A stretch of DNA of 64,000 nucleotides from CADEFX01 sp963840425 (GTDB lineage Bacteria > Pseudomonadota > Alphaproteobacteria > Rhizobiales > Hyphomicrobiaceae), in NCBI GenBank assembly GCA_963840425.1, contig CAWIYZ010000006.1, forward strand, positions 1-64,000, read 5' to 3'. The notes beneath the pieces were generated by a model. The model had not been told where the DNA came from, ran no database searches, and saw only the letters and a list, made by a program, of their open reading frames with translations. The translations under genes and the position numbers were made by a program. Positions 45,837-55,645 of this stretch are shown piece by piece. How positions within the stretch are numbered: position 1 is the stretch's first letter; each line of letters opens with the position of its first letter.

Positions 45837-46661
45837 GGTTCGGTCCTCCAAAGCATATCGCGCGTAAGCAACGAGATCACGAACCAGGCTGTCTGGTCAA
45901 CGCGCCTGTTCTGCTGATGTCGACCTCAGCTAACCATCTGCCGCTGCTTGGGTCGCCACGCCTTCCGCTGTGGCCGTCATCGTGAAGCGAGCGGGCATTG
46001 TCGACCAGGTTCATGACGAAGAACCTATCGATCTTGAACTTGCCGAACAGGCAACGATCTAGCCAACGTGTGGCACTTCAAAACAGGGAGAAGGCGACTA
46101 GGCATTGGGTCAGCGCGTCAATCTGGGAGACCGGCTTTGCGCAGCCCGTCGAAGAAATGATCGGCGTGCTCGGGGAGCTTGAAGCCGTTGACGCGCTTCG
46201 ACGTCCCCTCGGGCATTCCGGGTCGACCCTGGATGGTATGAAGCCCACTGGCTCACGTCACCGGGAGCCAAAGCACCTGGTGCTGTTCGCCGGATGGCAG
46301 CGGCGATATCGCATGGCTTTTGGGCGATCGTGGATTGCGTCACCGGCTTTCGACAGGCCGTGGGTGGGCTTCCATCAGAGAATAGGTATCATCGGGCGGG
46401 CCTGAAGATAGGTGCTTTTCCGACGTGGTTCGGGGGCTCGGGTCTCGGCGGGTAGGTTCGCGCCTAGCCGTTGTGGCGACCTCGGCGACCACGCCTCTTA
46501 GACGTTTGCACGCGTTGGTCGGAGTGGCGTGTTCGAACCTGCTGTCTCCTTCCCTGCGCTCAACGGAGTACGCCTGGCTGGCGGCAAGGCGTGGACCTGC
46601 CGCAAAGCTGCCGTGAAATCAGTTTGATATTGCCGCGCGGGCAACAAGCGGAGTGCTTGGC
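45837..46661. other. Intergenic stretch without a supported gene
   Basis: 825 bases upstream of the dioxygenase show only short frames of poor composition on both strands. I recognise no protein motif, RNA gene or repeat. Part of it may be a badly decayed gene. Confidence 0.45.
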
Positions 46662-46796
46662 ATGGGCTCGAATGAACGTCTGATCACTGTAGGCGTGTTT
46701 GTCGCGCTGGCTCTGTTGGCCGGCTACAACTTCCATGCAAGCCGATACGATGCGAGCGCAACCGTGGCGCAAGCGTTGATCCAACCGAGCCGCTAA
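46662..46796 (+). CDS. Small single-pass membrane protein (44 aa)
   Basis: This ORF encodes MGSNERLITVGVFVALALLAGYN followed by a short soluble tail ending ALIQPSR. GGAG lies ten bases before ATG 46662. One clean hydrophobic helix after a charged N-terminus suggests an inner-membrane small protein or an uncleaved signal. No homologue is known to me. Confidence 0.45.
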   Translation: MGSNERLITVGVFVALALLAGYNFHASRYDASATVAQALIQPSR

Positions 46797-46897
46797 CTCA
46801 GCCTATGCCGTAGCGATCGGGCCCGCTCAACACGTGGAGTGGGACGGAAAAGCAAGGCGCGTGTAGCGAAATCTTTGCGGAGACAAGGTTTGAGCAG

Positions 46898-47389
46898 GTG
46901 AGCGGGCACCAACTGTGGTTGGAGCTGGGGATGAATAAGGAGCTTGAGGCAACTTTGGTCCATGTGCTGCACATGCCCGACCACTGGCAAAAGCAGGCCG
47001 CCAAGGCGATGCTTCCAACTGTCTATAAATGGCAGACGCGAATTTCACTGCCGCATTTGAGTGATGAGGAGTTTGACCAGCAATGGCGAGCGGCGCACCG
47101 ACCGGGGTTGCTGCAGCGCATGGTCCGCGTGGTCAATGGCTCAAAGAAACAACCGAGACTGCCTGGTTTCATGCTGACTGCGAAGAACTGGACGGCGGCA
47201 GTCACAAGAGGCTTCAGGAGCCTTGCCCAGCGCAGCGCACGCACGATGGGCAGAAAGGGGGCGTCGGCTGAGCAGGTCAGTCGCATAGGACGCCCTCCTG
47301 CCGCGTTGACGAGGCTCGCGGGACCGCGATCAATCCAGTCCGAAACCGGCGGCAAGTCAGACCGCTTAAGACGCGCTCAGCTTCTGTAA
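46898..47389 (+). CDS. Doubtful hypothetical protein
   Basis: An open frame of 163 codons starts with GTG, with an in-frame ATG at 46931 (MNKELEATLVHVLHMPDHWQKQAAKAMLPTVYKW). The first 60 residues look protein-like and helical, while the rest is basic low-quality sequence. No ribosome binding site is convincing and no family is recognised. Confidence 0.3.
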   Translation: MSGHQLWLELGMNKELEATLVHVLHMPDHWQKQAAKAMLPTVYKWQTRISLPHLSDEEFDQQWRAAHRPGLLQRMVRVVNGSKKQPRLPGFMLTAKNWTAAVTRGFRSLAQRSARTMGRKGASAEQVSRIGRPPAALTRLAGPRSIQSETGGKSDRLRRAQLL

Positions 47390-47644
47390 CCACCCCTGTA
47401 TCCACGCTGGCTAAGCGATTTGCAGAATTGGTCGGGACAGAAGGGTTCGAACCTGCGGACCCCTGCTCTCAAGCTCATGCATGGCCAGGAGAAGATCTTC
47501 CTAAAGTTGTTCGGACCCGTCCGGGCGCTCGATGACGCAACTGAGTTTGCTCGGCGCAAAAGCGCAGCAACGTGAACACCAAATACTCCACGTGAAATCC
47601 TCCCCTCAAACTCGACAGAGGATGCCGTTGGGATGCGATTTGCC

Positions 47645-50600
47645 TCAGCGAGTGCCGCTCGTCACGCCAAACGCATCGGACTTCCAGCCGTCATTGGCCT
47701 TGGCCTTCTGGTCTTTGCGCGGTCGCGTATTTTTGCGCTGCGGCGATGGTTGTTTGGCCAGGTTGCCGGCTGGCGGCTGAGGAATTGCTCCTGAAATCTC
47801 GTCCGTGCCCACACGTGCCAGGAGGAGATCCGGCACCGCCAGCGGCATGTTGACCGTTGGCGCTTGCCGATTGGTTGTCAGGTCCTTTACTCGCTCTTTG
47901 ACGTATGTCGCCAGCATCGAAGTGGTGATGTAATTGCGCTGGCGATATTGGGCCTCGCCATTGAGACCATCCACGACTGCTCGTGTGAATGCGCCGTTTT
48001 CCCACTCCGACGATTCCAGAGAGAGCTGGTTTCCGGTGGATGACGCGTAGACGATCACCCCGTTCGATGGCTCGCTCACACGGTTGACCAGGCCGATCAC
48101 ATCCATCGAGGCGCGCCCGCGCCGCCCGAAAACGTCACCCGCATGACAGGTGTCGACAAACAGGGCGGGAACACCGCCAATTCCATTCAACCCGGCAATC
48201 AGCTCCTTGAATGACAGTGATGTCGTGGTGAGCCGTCGAATGTCGGCATCGCTCGGGAGGTAGTAGTAGGTGCCATCGGCGGCGTCAAAGCCGTGCCCTG
48301 CAAGGAAGACCATACCGATATCGTCAGGGCCAACACTCCTACCCAGCCACGCCAAGCCCTCGCGAATGTGCGCCAGTGTCGCCTGCCGGTCCGTCAGCAC
48401 GCGGGGCCAGATGTTGATATAGGCTCTGCCTTTTTGCCGCTGCAACGCGCCGACGAAATCGGCCGCATCCTTGGCAGGAAAGTCTAGGTCGAGTTGCGCG
48501 TCGCCGTACTTGCCAACCCCGATTGCCAACACGTACACGTTGCGTAAATCGGTCTCGACGTCAAAATTCTGGTTGGCCCACTTCAGTTTGACGCGCGCAG
48601 GCTCGCTGACGGCGAAGCGGTTGCGCGCGAACATCAAAAGTTCGCTGTCGCGTCTCGGTACCGCGATCTCGATCTCGCCTGTCGCCTCGTTTTGCGCATC
48701 CAGCCCAGGAGCGTCGAAGGTGCCGAGAAGGCGGCCGCCGCTGCGTACGATGATCTGGTCAATCGCTTCTCCAGATGGCGCGCGCACGCGGTAGCGAACC
48801 TTCACGCGAGGATCCGTTATGGCCGCTCCGTCGCGCGGCTCTTGGATGCTGATTACGGGCGGCAACAGGTCAGCCAGCTTGAGGTTGCTGTTTGTACGCA
48901 CGCCATCCGACCGCGCTTCACGGATGGCCCGCTCCTCGTCGAGGGAGGCGAGCGTGCGCAGTACGATATCGGGCCGGTAGTACTTGCTGCTGAAACGCCC
49001 CACGGAAAAGAAGTCTGCAGCGCTCTCTCGTCCCCGGTTCACCTGCCATCCGATCAGTGACTCGCCGTCGACGGAGGTCATGTAGTAGCCGGACGGCGTC
49101 CACGCCACCCATCGTTTGCCGTCTCGATGCGGAAAGAACGCAAGCAGCTCCTTGCCTGTATCCATCGCATACCAGCGAATGGTGCCGTCGCCGATCGCAG
49201 CGACAGCCAAGCGGCCATCGGGCGTTATGACGATGCCATGTGTGTTGAAGCGCACCGGCGTCCGCCAAGTAATTTGGCCGCGTGCGTTGTACCGGATGAT
49301 CTCCCAACTCGTGCCCAATACAAAGCTGTGGCCATCGGGCGTGAATGACAAGGCCATCGATACGTCATGCGGCTTCATCGAGAGCGGCTCGCCGTTCAAT
49401 GTCGGCTTGTAGCTCCACGACCAGTTGCGCAGGTCGACATCGGGGTTCTCGGTGATCGGGCGGGACACCCCCCCGAGCGAGTCCGGCAGCTCCCCAGGCT
49501 GGAGCACGCGCGTCTCCAACGAGAACCGGGTTGGCTTTTCGCCGAATGCATCGAATGCGAATTGAACCGTGAGCCCATCGGCCGATACGGCAAGCTTGTC
49601 GCCGATGTGCGTGTAGTCGGCGACCGAGACGGGGTGCTCGGCAACCAACCGATCGCTGGGTCCGACGACTCCAATATACGGAACTTCACCTACGAACACG
49701 ACCCCGCCGGTCGGCACTTGGCGGATGCGCAGAATGCGCGCCGGTGCGCTCGCCACATCCAGCGGCCGGCCCCGTCCGCCGTCCGCCCATCGGCGCAGGG
49801 GAAATCGAGTACCCTTCTGCCAGGTTCCCCCCGCGTACAAGAACTTGCCATCCGACGACCATGCAAGACGCCAGAGAGCGCCGTTGTCGATGCCACGCAC
49901 ATCGGGCCGGAACAGAACCGAGAGGTCGGTTGCTGAGAGCACGTCGATCGCAGGCGCCCAGCGAGGATCGTCACCCTCGGGCTCGGCGTAGGCCACGCCA
50001 ACTTGCGAGCCGTCGGGAGAAAAGCTCACCGTGAGCGGCTTTCGCCCCTCGGGCATCGTGCCCGAGGCGATCAGCCGGAACTGGTTGTCATAAAGGCGCA
50101 CCTTGCCATCCAGCGCGCACGTCACCACACGACCCGACGCGTCGAAGTCGAGCCAGGTGCTCGTGTCGCCGTAGGTCGCATCTGCGGCGGCGAGGCTGAA
50201 ATCGGAGGTGTGGTACACCCGAAGCCCTTGCCCATGCTCCAGGACCAGGGCGAAGTACCGACCGTCCGGCGAATACGATATGCTCTTTGCCACCCGCGGC
50301 AGATCACAAACAGCGCGTGTTATCTCTGCGTTCTCCCAATCAATGACGTAGAAGCACCAGGGGCCGCTCTTGCCGTCCCAGTTTCCGATTTGGCCGGTGG
50401 TGATGAGTGTCTTGTTGTCCGGCGAGAAGGCGACCGTGTTGGCCGCGCCCTGCACGCCCTCCCCGACGGGAAGGTGGATTGTGCGAAGCAGGTTGAGATC
50501 GGGCAGCGACCAGACGCGCACTGTTTGATCGTAGGCACCTGTCGCCACTTTCGAGCCATCGCTCGAGACCGCAAGACCCAGAATAGTGGCCGTGTGTCCG

Positions 50601-50719
50601 CCTGTCTCGATACGCAGTACAGGCTCGTCGGATGCTGCCGGCGTAGCTAAAAATATGGCACAGATCAGCAGCCACAACGCGAATATGCGCCTTCCAATCC
50701 CGTCGAAGGTTGCAAGCAT
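47645..50719 (-). CDS. Secreted WD40 repeat-caspase (peptidase C14) protein
   Basis: The 1024-residue protein starts at ATG 50719 with a signal peptide (GRRIFALWLLICAIFLATPAASDE), so it is exported. Residues about 35-600 form WD40-type beta-propellers: GGHTATILGLAVSSDGSKVATGAYDQTVRVWS, ANTVAFSPDNKTLITTG, SISYSPDGRYFALV, VSFSPDGSQVGVAY. An Ig-like strand region follows (PVISIQEPRDGAAITDPRVKVRYRV). The C-terminal caspase-like domain starts at VYVLAIGVGKYGDAQLDLDFPAKDA and has catalytic His809 in FLAGHGFD and Cys858 in FVDTCHAGD. A Lys/Arg-rich tail ends it. Most bacterial WD40-caspases are cytoplasmic, so export is notable. It follows the HTTM gene by 103 bases on the same strand. Confidence 0.88.
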   Translation of the reverse strand: MLATFDGIGRRIFALWLLICAIFLATPAASDEPVLRIETGGHTATILGLAVSSDGSKVATGAYDQTVRVWSLPDLNLLRTIHLPVGEGVQGAANTVAFSPDNKTLITTGQIGNWDGKSGPWCFYVIDWENAEITRAVCDLPRVAKSISYSPDGRYFALVLEHGQGLRVYHTSDFSLAAADATYGDTSTWLDFDASGRVVTCALDGKVRLYDNQFRLIASGTMPEGRKPLTVSFSPDGSQVGVAYAEPEGDDPRWAPAIDVLSATDLSVLFRPDVRGIDNGALWRLAWSSDGKFLYAGGTWQKGTRFPLRRWADGGRGRPLDVASAPARILRIRQVPTGGVVFVGEVPYIGVVGPSDRLVAEHPVSVADYTHIGDKLAVSADGLTVQFAFDAFGEKPTRFSLETRVLQPGELPDSLGGVSRPITENPDVDLRNWSWSYKPTLNGEPLSMKPHDVSMALSFTPDGHSFVLGTSWEIIRYNARGQITWRTPVRFNTHGIVITPDGRLAVAAIGDGTIRWYAMDTGKELLAFFPHRDGKRWVAWTPSGYYMTSVDGESLIGWQVNRGRESAADFFSVGRFSSKYYRPDIVLRTLASLDEERAIREARSDGVRTNSNLKLADLLPPVISIQEPRDGAAITDPRVKVRYRVRAPSGEAIDQIIVRSGGRLLGTFDAPGLDAQNEATGEIEIAVPRRDSELLMFARNRFAVSEPARVKLKWANQNFDVETDLRNVYVLAIGVGKYGDAQLDLDFPAKDAADFVGALQRQKGRAYINIWPRVLTDRQATLAHIREGLAWLGRSVGPDDIGMVFLAGHGFDAADGTYYYLPSDADIRRLTTTSLSFKELIAGLNGIGGVPALFVDTCHAGDVFGRRGRASMDVIGLVNRVSEPSNGVIVYASSTGNQLSLESSEWENGAFTRAVVDGLNGEAQYRQRNYITTSMLATYVKERVKDLTTNRQAPTVNMPLAVPDLLLARVGTDEISGAIPQPPAGNLAKQPSPQRKNTRPRKDQKAKANDGWKSDAFGVTSGTR

Positions 50720-50822
50720 GGTGCCCCCCGGAAGCACTGGACACCGACTATAGCCAACCATCTTCCCAAGGCAACTCGCAGGCATCCTCCCGTTCTTTGA
50801 AGACCTCGGACGGCGCCCATCC

Positions 50823-52580
50823 TCAGTACGATGCGAGCGCGCACGTGAACTCGCGATTGGTTGAGGGGGACTGGGCGAAGAAGCCTGGAGCGACGACAGG
50901 TTGCAGCGCGGCTGTCATGGTCACCGCTCGGACGTTTGCGACATGCTGTTGTGCGAGTCGGCAAAAATGGCTGCCGAAGGCCTCCCATTGGGGATCGGTG
51001 AACTCGAAGAGCCGTGTAAAATATTTGAGCCATCGGTGGTTCGCAAACGTCAAGCTTCTCCCATCTTCCGCAACTTGAAAGAGTGGGTCCGCAAGCGCGG
51101 GCATCAGATCGACGGCGGACCCATCCGTCCGATGGGCATCTATCCGGTAGTAGTGCTGCCAATGGGTGGGTACGGGCGCGAATAGTGACCATCTCTGCTG
51201 CACCTGGAGCACTGCGCTCAAGGCGTGAAGCTGTCTCATCACCCCAGTGTCGCCGCGCAGGAGGCCGACGCTGACTAGGTTGCTGAACAATGCGAGCACC
51301 GCCAGAACGGCACATAGGGCGACTGCTGCACTCGTTAGCGGTCCGCTAGGTCTGCTTTGCGAGAGAAATCCCGTTACCGGGCCCAGCCGATGGCGAATGG
51401 AGCCAATGAAGTCGTAGAGGCGATCGCCGTACGCTTGCAGGGCGCGTGCGTTGGCGATCCATCCGAAGATGCGGAGCACAGGATTCTGCACCAGGAGATG
51501 CGCCAAGGCCTGCCATTTCAAGTAGACTCGCCCGTCGACACCCCGGACGACCCAGGATTGGTTCTCAGTCAGCAGGCGCGCTGCTTCGACGTCATCTGAG
51601 GCTGGCAGAACAGATCCGGCGCGAAACAGCACGAACTCCCGCAACAGCAGCGATATGCGGCGGCAGAACGTGCACTCCGGATCATAGTAGATCCGGACGT
51701 CGGCCAGGCTTTGGCGCCGTCGCTGCAGTAGTCGATCCACCCATGTATCTGGCACCAAAAGAAGGAGCATGATCAGTGCGAGGTACGGAAACCCCCCGAC
51801 GTTCAGGCAGAATATGAAACTCACATGCATGGCGGCCGCACTTGAGAGTGCAAGCGCACGGACGTGATCGTTGCGCCAAGGGCAATAGACCAGAAGGGGG
51901 AACATCAGCTGAAAGGCGATTATGAGGTAATTGGCTGCGACTAGTGACGCAGGAGGCAGACCGCTGAGCAGCGTGCCAACGAGCGTGCCGCCAAACACGT
52001 TATCTTTGAGGATGGCGCCCAAGGCCGTGCCTTCGCGCCACGGCGCTCCCATCAATTTGAAGATGGCCGAGAAGACATATAGCGAGGCAACCTGCAGGCG
52101 CATCGCAACAAACGGGACGCTGGAGTATCGCGGCTGCGATGGGCAGGTCAGTGCTGCCGATATGCTCCAAAATCGATCAGTCGGCAGAAAAAGGCACCAG
52201 AGCAACAGCAAGTGAGCCAAGTCCTCGGCGCCGGACTTGATGAGTGGGTTGCGCCACAACAGATAGCTGTTCGCCGCGAACGCAACTGCATTGGCGGACC
52301 GTGTCTTGAATCCCAACCCGAAGCTGATCAGGGACAGCGGATAGATTGCGGCAATCAGTGCATCGGGAGGCAATGCCCGTAGACCGTCGGCAATCGGCAG
52401 GGGCATGTCCGATGGCAGTGCGGAAAGCGGCAGCACGCCAGCGTCAGTGTAGAAATCGCAAAAATATGGAAGACTGTTGACAAAGAAATCGATGAGCAAA
52501 TAGCTCGAAAAGCAGATGCGGAACAGGCCGAGGGATTGCAGATCGGTGCTGATTGCTGCCCTGCCGTTATCGTGCAGCAT
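50823..52580 (-). CDS. HTTM domain membrane protein fused to a DCC-type CxxC domain
   Basis: The 585-residue protein has an N-terminal HTTM (horizontally transferred transmembrane) domain with about eight helices: LGLFRICFSSYLLIDFF, then LLWCLFLPTDRFWS and ASLYVFSAIFKLMGAPWREGTAL. A DUF393/DCC thiol-disulfide-like domain follows from about 297 (VRIYYDPECTFCRR, C303-x2-C306, through VDGRVYLKWQALAHLL). After a further helix (ALCAVLAVLALFSNLVSVGLL) a soluble tail carries the family motif QQRWSLFAPVPTHWQHY. HTTM domains are shared by vitamin K-dependent carboxylase relatives and SdpB, which matures a secreted toxin peptide. The gene lies between a 64-aa ORF and the secreted caspase, on the same strand. 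Confidence 0.85.
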   Translation of the reverse strand: MLHDNGRAAISTDLQSLGLFRICFSSYLLIDFFVNSLPYFCDFYTDAGVLPLSALPSDMPLPIADGLRALPPDALIAAIYPLSLISFGLGFKTRSANAVAFAANSYLLWRNPLIKSGAEDLAHLLLLWCLFLPTDRFWSISAALTCPSQPRYSSVPFVAMRLQVASLYVFSAIFKLMGAPWREGTALGAILKDNVFGGTLVGTLLSGLPPASLVAANYLIIAFQLMFPLLVYCPWRNDHVRALALSSAAAMHVSFIFCLNVGGFPYLALIMLLLLVPDTWVDRLLQRRRQSLADVRIYYDPECTFCRRISLLLREFVLFRAGSVLPASDDVEAARLLTENQSWVVRGVDGRVYLKWQALAHLLVQNPVLRIFGWIANARALQAYGDRLYDFIGSIRHRLGPVTGFLSQSRPSGPLTSAAVALCAVLAVLALFSNLVSVGLLRGDTGVMRQLHALSAVLQVQQRWSLFAPVPTHWQHYYRIDAHRTDGSAVDLMPALADPLFQVAEDGRSLTFANHRWLKYFTRLFEFTDPQWEAFGSHFCRLAQQHVANVRAVTMTAALQPVVAPGFFAQSPSTNREFTCALASY

Positions 52581-52592
52581 GTCAGGTATTCC

Positions 52593-52787
52593 CTACTTCT
52601 GCCTCTTCCGGTCCTTCCTCTTGGTAGATGCTTCCCGCAGAAATGTGTGCAAAAAGTCTGTATCGAGCCTCCCTTCGAGTGCAATCCGGCGCGGCGCTGT
52701 TCGGCGATTCGCCACAGCGCTGATGCGCTGCTGCCACGCAGGAAATGTCACGGTACTGATCTGATCTTGTTGCGCTCGAGGCCGCAT
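52593..52787 (-). CDS. Small basic protein preceding the HTTM gene
   Basis: From ATG 52787 the frame gives 64 residues: MRPRAQQDQISTVTFPAW, then QQRISAVANRRTAPRRIAL and a Lys/Arg-rich end TKRKDRKRQK. It ends 12 bases before the HTTM start, which implies coupled translation. No ribosome binding site is evident before the ATG, and extension upstream would run antisense through the peptide gene. Function is unknown; it could be a small adaptor or leader. Confidence 0.45.
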   Translation of the reverse strand: MRPRAQQDQISTVTFPAWQQRISAVANRRTAPRRIALEGRLDTDFLHTFLREASTKRKDRKRQK

Positions 52788-52830
52788 GATAACCAATAGT
52801 GTTTTCGATTGACTGTGTGGGGGACGAAAA

Positions 52831-52980
52831 ATGTTTGGCAAGAAAACTCTTTGGCTCGCATTGTTGGCAACAGTTCTTTCCGCAGCTGCTGCTGCGGCCC
52901 TTACTTCGGTCAGCACTGAAACGGTCTACGCTTCGGGTGGTGGCGGTCCTCCGAAGCCCGGGGGAAACTCTGACGGCTAA
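52831..52980 (+). CDS. Short secreted Gly/Pro-rich peptide (49 aa)
   Basis: GGGGGAC lies eight bases before ATG 52831. The product starts MFGKKTLWLALLATVLSA, a strong signal peptide with an Ala run, and after TVYA leaves a mature tail SGGGGPPKPGGNSDG of only 15 residues. Start-to-start distance to the divergent 64-aa ORF is 43 bases. A tiny exported peptide beside an HTTM membrane protein is the arrangement expected for a processed or modified secreted peptide. The gene itself is well supported by its binding site, signal peptide and codon use; its role is inferred. Confidence 0.65.
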   Translation: MFGKKTLWLALLATVLSAAAAAALTSVSTETVYASGGGGPPKPGGNSDG

Positions 52981-53132
52981 CCGACTGCCGGCACACCGAA
53001 TCGTGCAGGCTGCGCGGTACGCGAGTAGCGTACTGTGATCGCAGTCCAGCAGGCGGTTGCGGGCGCCTGCTTCTAACTCGTTGCACCCTCTATATCCGCT
53101 CTTAGGCGGGCGCGAGCGCACGCCTCCAATCG

Positions 53133-53847
<715 letters not shown>

Positions 53848-53867
<20 letters not shown>

Positions 53868-55632
53868 TGACGACCTCACGATGCGTCCGGACCTCGTCCG
53901 GTTTGCCAGATGCGAGCACCTTGCCAAGATTGAGCACGGTGACGCGATCACAGATGTCGAAGATGAGATCTGCATGGTGCTCGACGAGCAGCACGCCCGT
54001 GCCCTGCCGGCTGATAGCGGTAATGAGGCCTGCCAGTCGTTTGATCTCATCGACTGACAGGCCGGCCGCCGGCTCGTCGAGCAGCAGCAAGCTCGGCTTC
54101 ATCATGAGCGCGCGAGCGATTTCGACGAATCGCAGTTCGCTGTGCTGCAAGCGATCGGCGCGCACGCCGGCGAGTCGCTCCAGGCCGACGATGGCTAGCG
54201 CCGCTATGGCGTTCTGGCGCAGGTGCGCCTCGTCACGCCAATGACGCGGCAACGCCAAGAGTGCCTCTGAGAACGTCGCGGTTCCGTCAATCGTGCCGCC
54301 GATCATGACGTTCTCGAGCACAGATGACTCGCCGATCAGGCGTGGGGTCTGGAACGTGCGTGCAATGCGATGACTGGCGCGGGTGTGTGGGCCCTTGCTT
54401 GTCATGTCGACGCCGTCCAGGCTGACGGTGCCCTGCTGCGGCGCATAGTAGCCCGAGATGACGTTCAGCGTCGTCGTCTTGCCGCTGCCGTTCGGGCCGA
54501 TCAGACCGTGCACTTCACCCGTGCGAATTTTCAGGTCGACGCCGTCAACGGCGCGCACGCCGCCGAAGCTCAGCACGATATTCTCGAGAGAAAGCTCGCT
54601 CTTGCTGGCGCCGTCACCCATGACCTGTGCGAGCAGCTCCGGGCGCGGGCGGATCTCGCGGTGCTGGTCGAGGGACCGTCGGTTCTTGAAATCGAGCATG
54701 TCCGCTATGCCGCCCGGGACCAGGAGCACAATCAGCAATAGCAGCACGGCGTACAGGAACGTCGACCACTGCACGAGGGGGGCCGCGAACTCGGGCAGGA
54801 TCGTGAGTACGGCAGTGCCGATCAGCGGACCCAGGATCGAGCCGCGCCCGCCGATCAGAATGGCGATGAAGAACAGCACCGACAGGTCGAACGTGAAGGC
54901 ATCGGGCGTGATGTAGGACTGCAGCGAAGCGAACAAGCCGCCGGCGAGACCGGCGAGCGCGCCGCTGAACAGGAATATCGTGACGAGCAGCCAAGGCTTG
55001 TAGATACCGACCGCTTCGGCAGCGACCTCGGCATCGCGGATGGCCACGAGCGACCGCCCATACCGGCTCGCTGAGATATTGCAGGTCATCCACGTACAGA
55101 TGAGCGCAAGCACGAGGCAGAAGTAGTAGAAACCCCACGGCGTATCGAGCGGCGCCGGCATCGACGGTCCCGCGATGCCGACACCGCCACCCGTGACCGT
55201 TTTCCAAGCCAGCGCGATCTGCGTGACGATGGTCGACAAGCCAAGGGTCGTCATGGCGAAGTAGAACGTGCGCAGGCGCAGCGCCGGAAGCCCTGCAATG
55301 ACACCGAAGACGCCTCCGAACAGGCCTGCAATCGCCAGCGAGACGAATGCCGGGATTTCCGGTGTCACCCGCCCGCCGGCCAGCGCGCTCGCCACGTAGG
55401 CGCCGATCGTCAGCAGCGACACCCAGCCGATCGCGAGCTGGCCGGCGAAGCCCACGACCAGATTGAGGCCCGCGACGAGCACCCAGTAGACGCACACGCG
55501 CGTGGCAATGAGGCCGAAGAAGGAGTCGCCCCATAACGGGAGGCTGCCTCCAACGCCAGCTAGCAAGATGACTGGCAGCCATGCTGCGAGCTTGCCGGCG
55601 CCAGTGCCGGCTTTTGCAGTTTCTGCGATCAC
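53848..55632 (-). CDS. livM: Liv-type ABC permease-ATPase fusion (LivM-LivG)
   Basis: The 594-residue protein starts at GTG 55632 (VIAETAKAGTG), preceded by AGAGG. Residues 1-320 are the LivM permease with GLNLVVGFAGQLAIGWVSLLTIGAYVA and ISASRYGRSLVAIRDAEVAAEAVGI, the ATPase-coupling loop. Residues about 345-594 are the LivG ATPase with GPNGSGKTTT, RTFQTPRLIGESSVLENVMIG and LLLLDEPAAGLS. The fusion keeps a 1:1 ratio of permease and ATPase and is known in other proteobacteria. It lies 13 bases after livH. Confidence 0.92.
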
Positions 55633-55645
55633 GTGATGGAGCCTC

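Noticed and set aside
45998..46405. 135-codon plus-strand frame upstream of the dioxygenase
   Set aside because: No motif, no ribosome binding site, composition typical of noncoding sequence.
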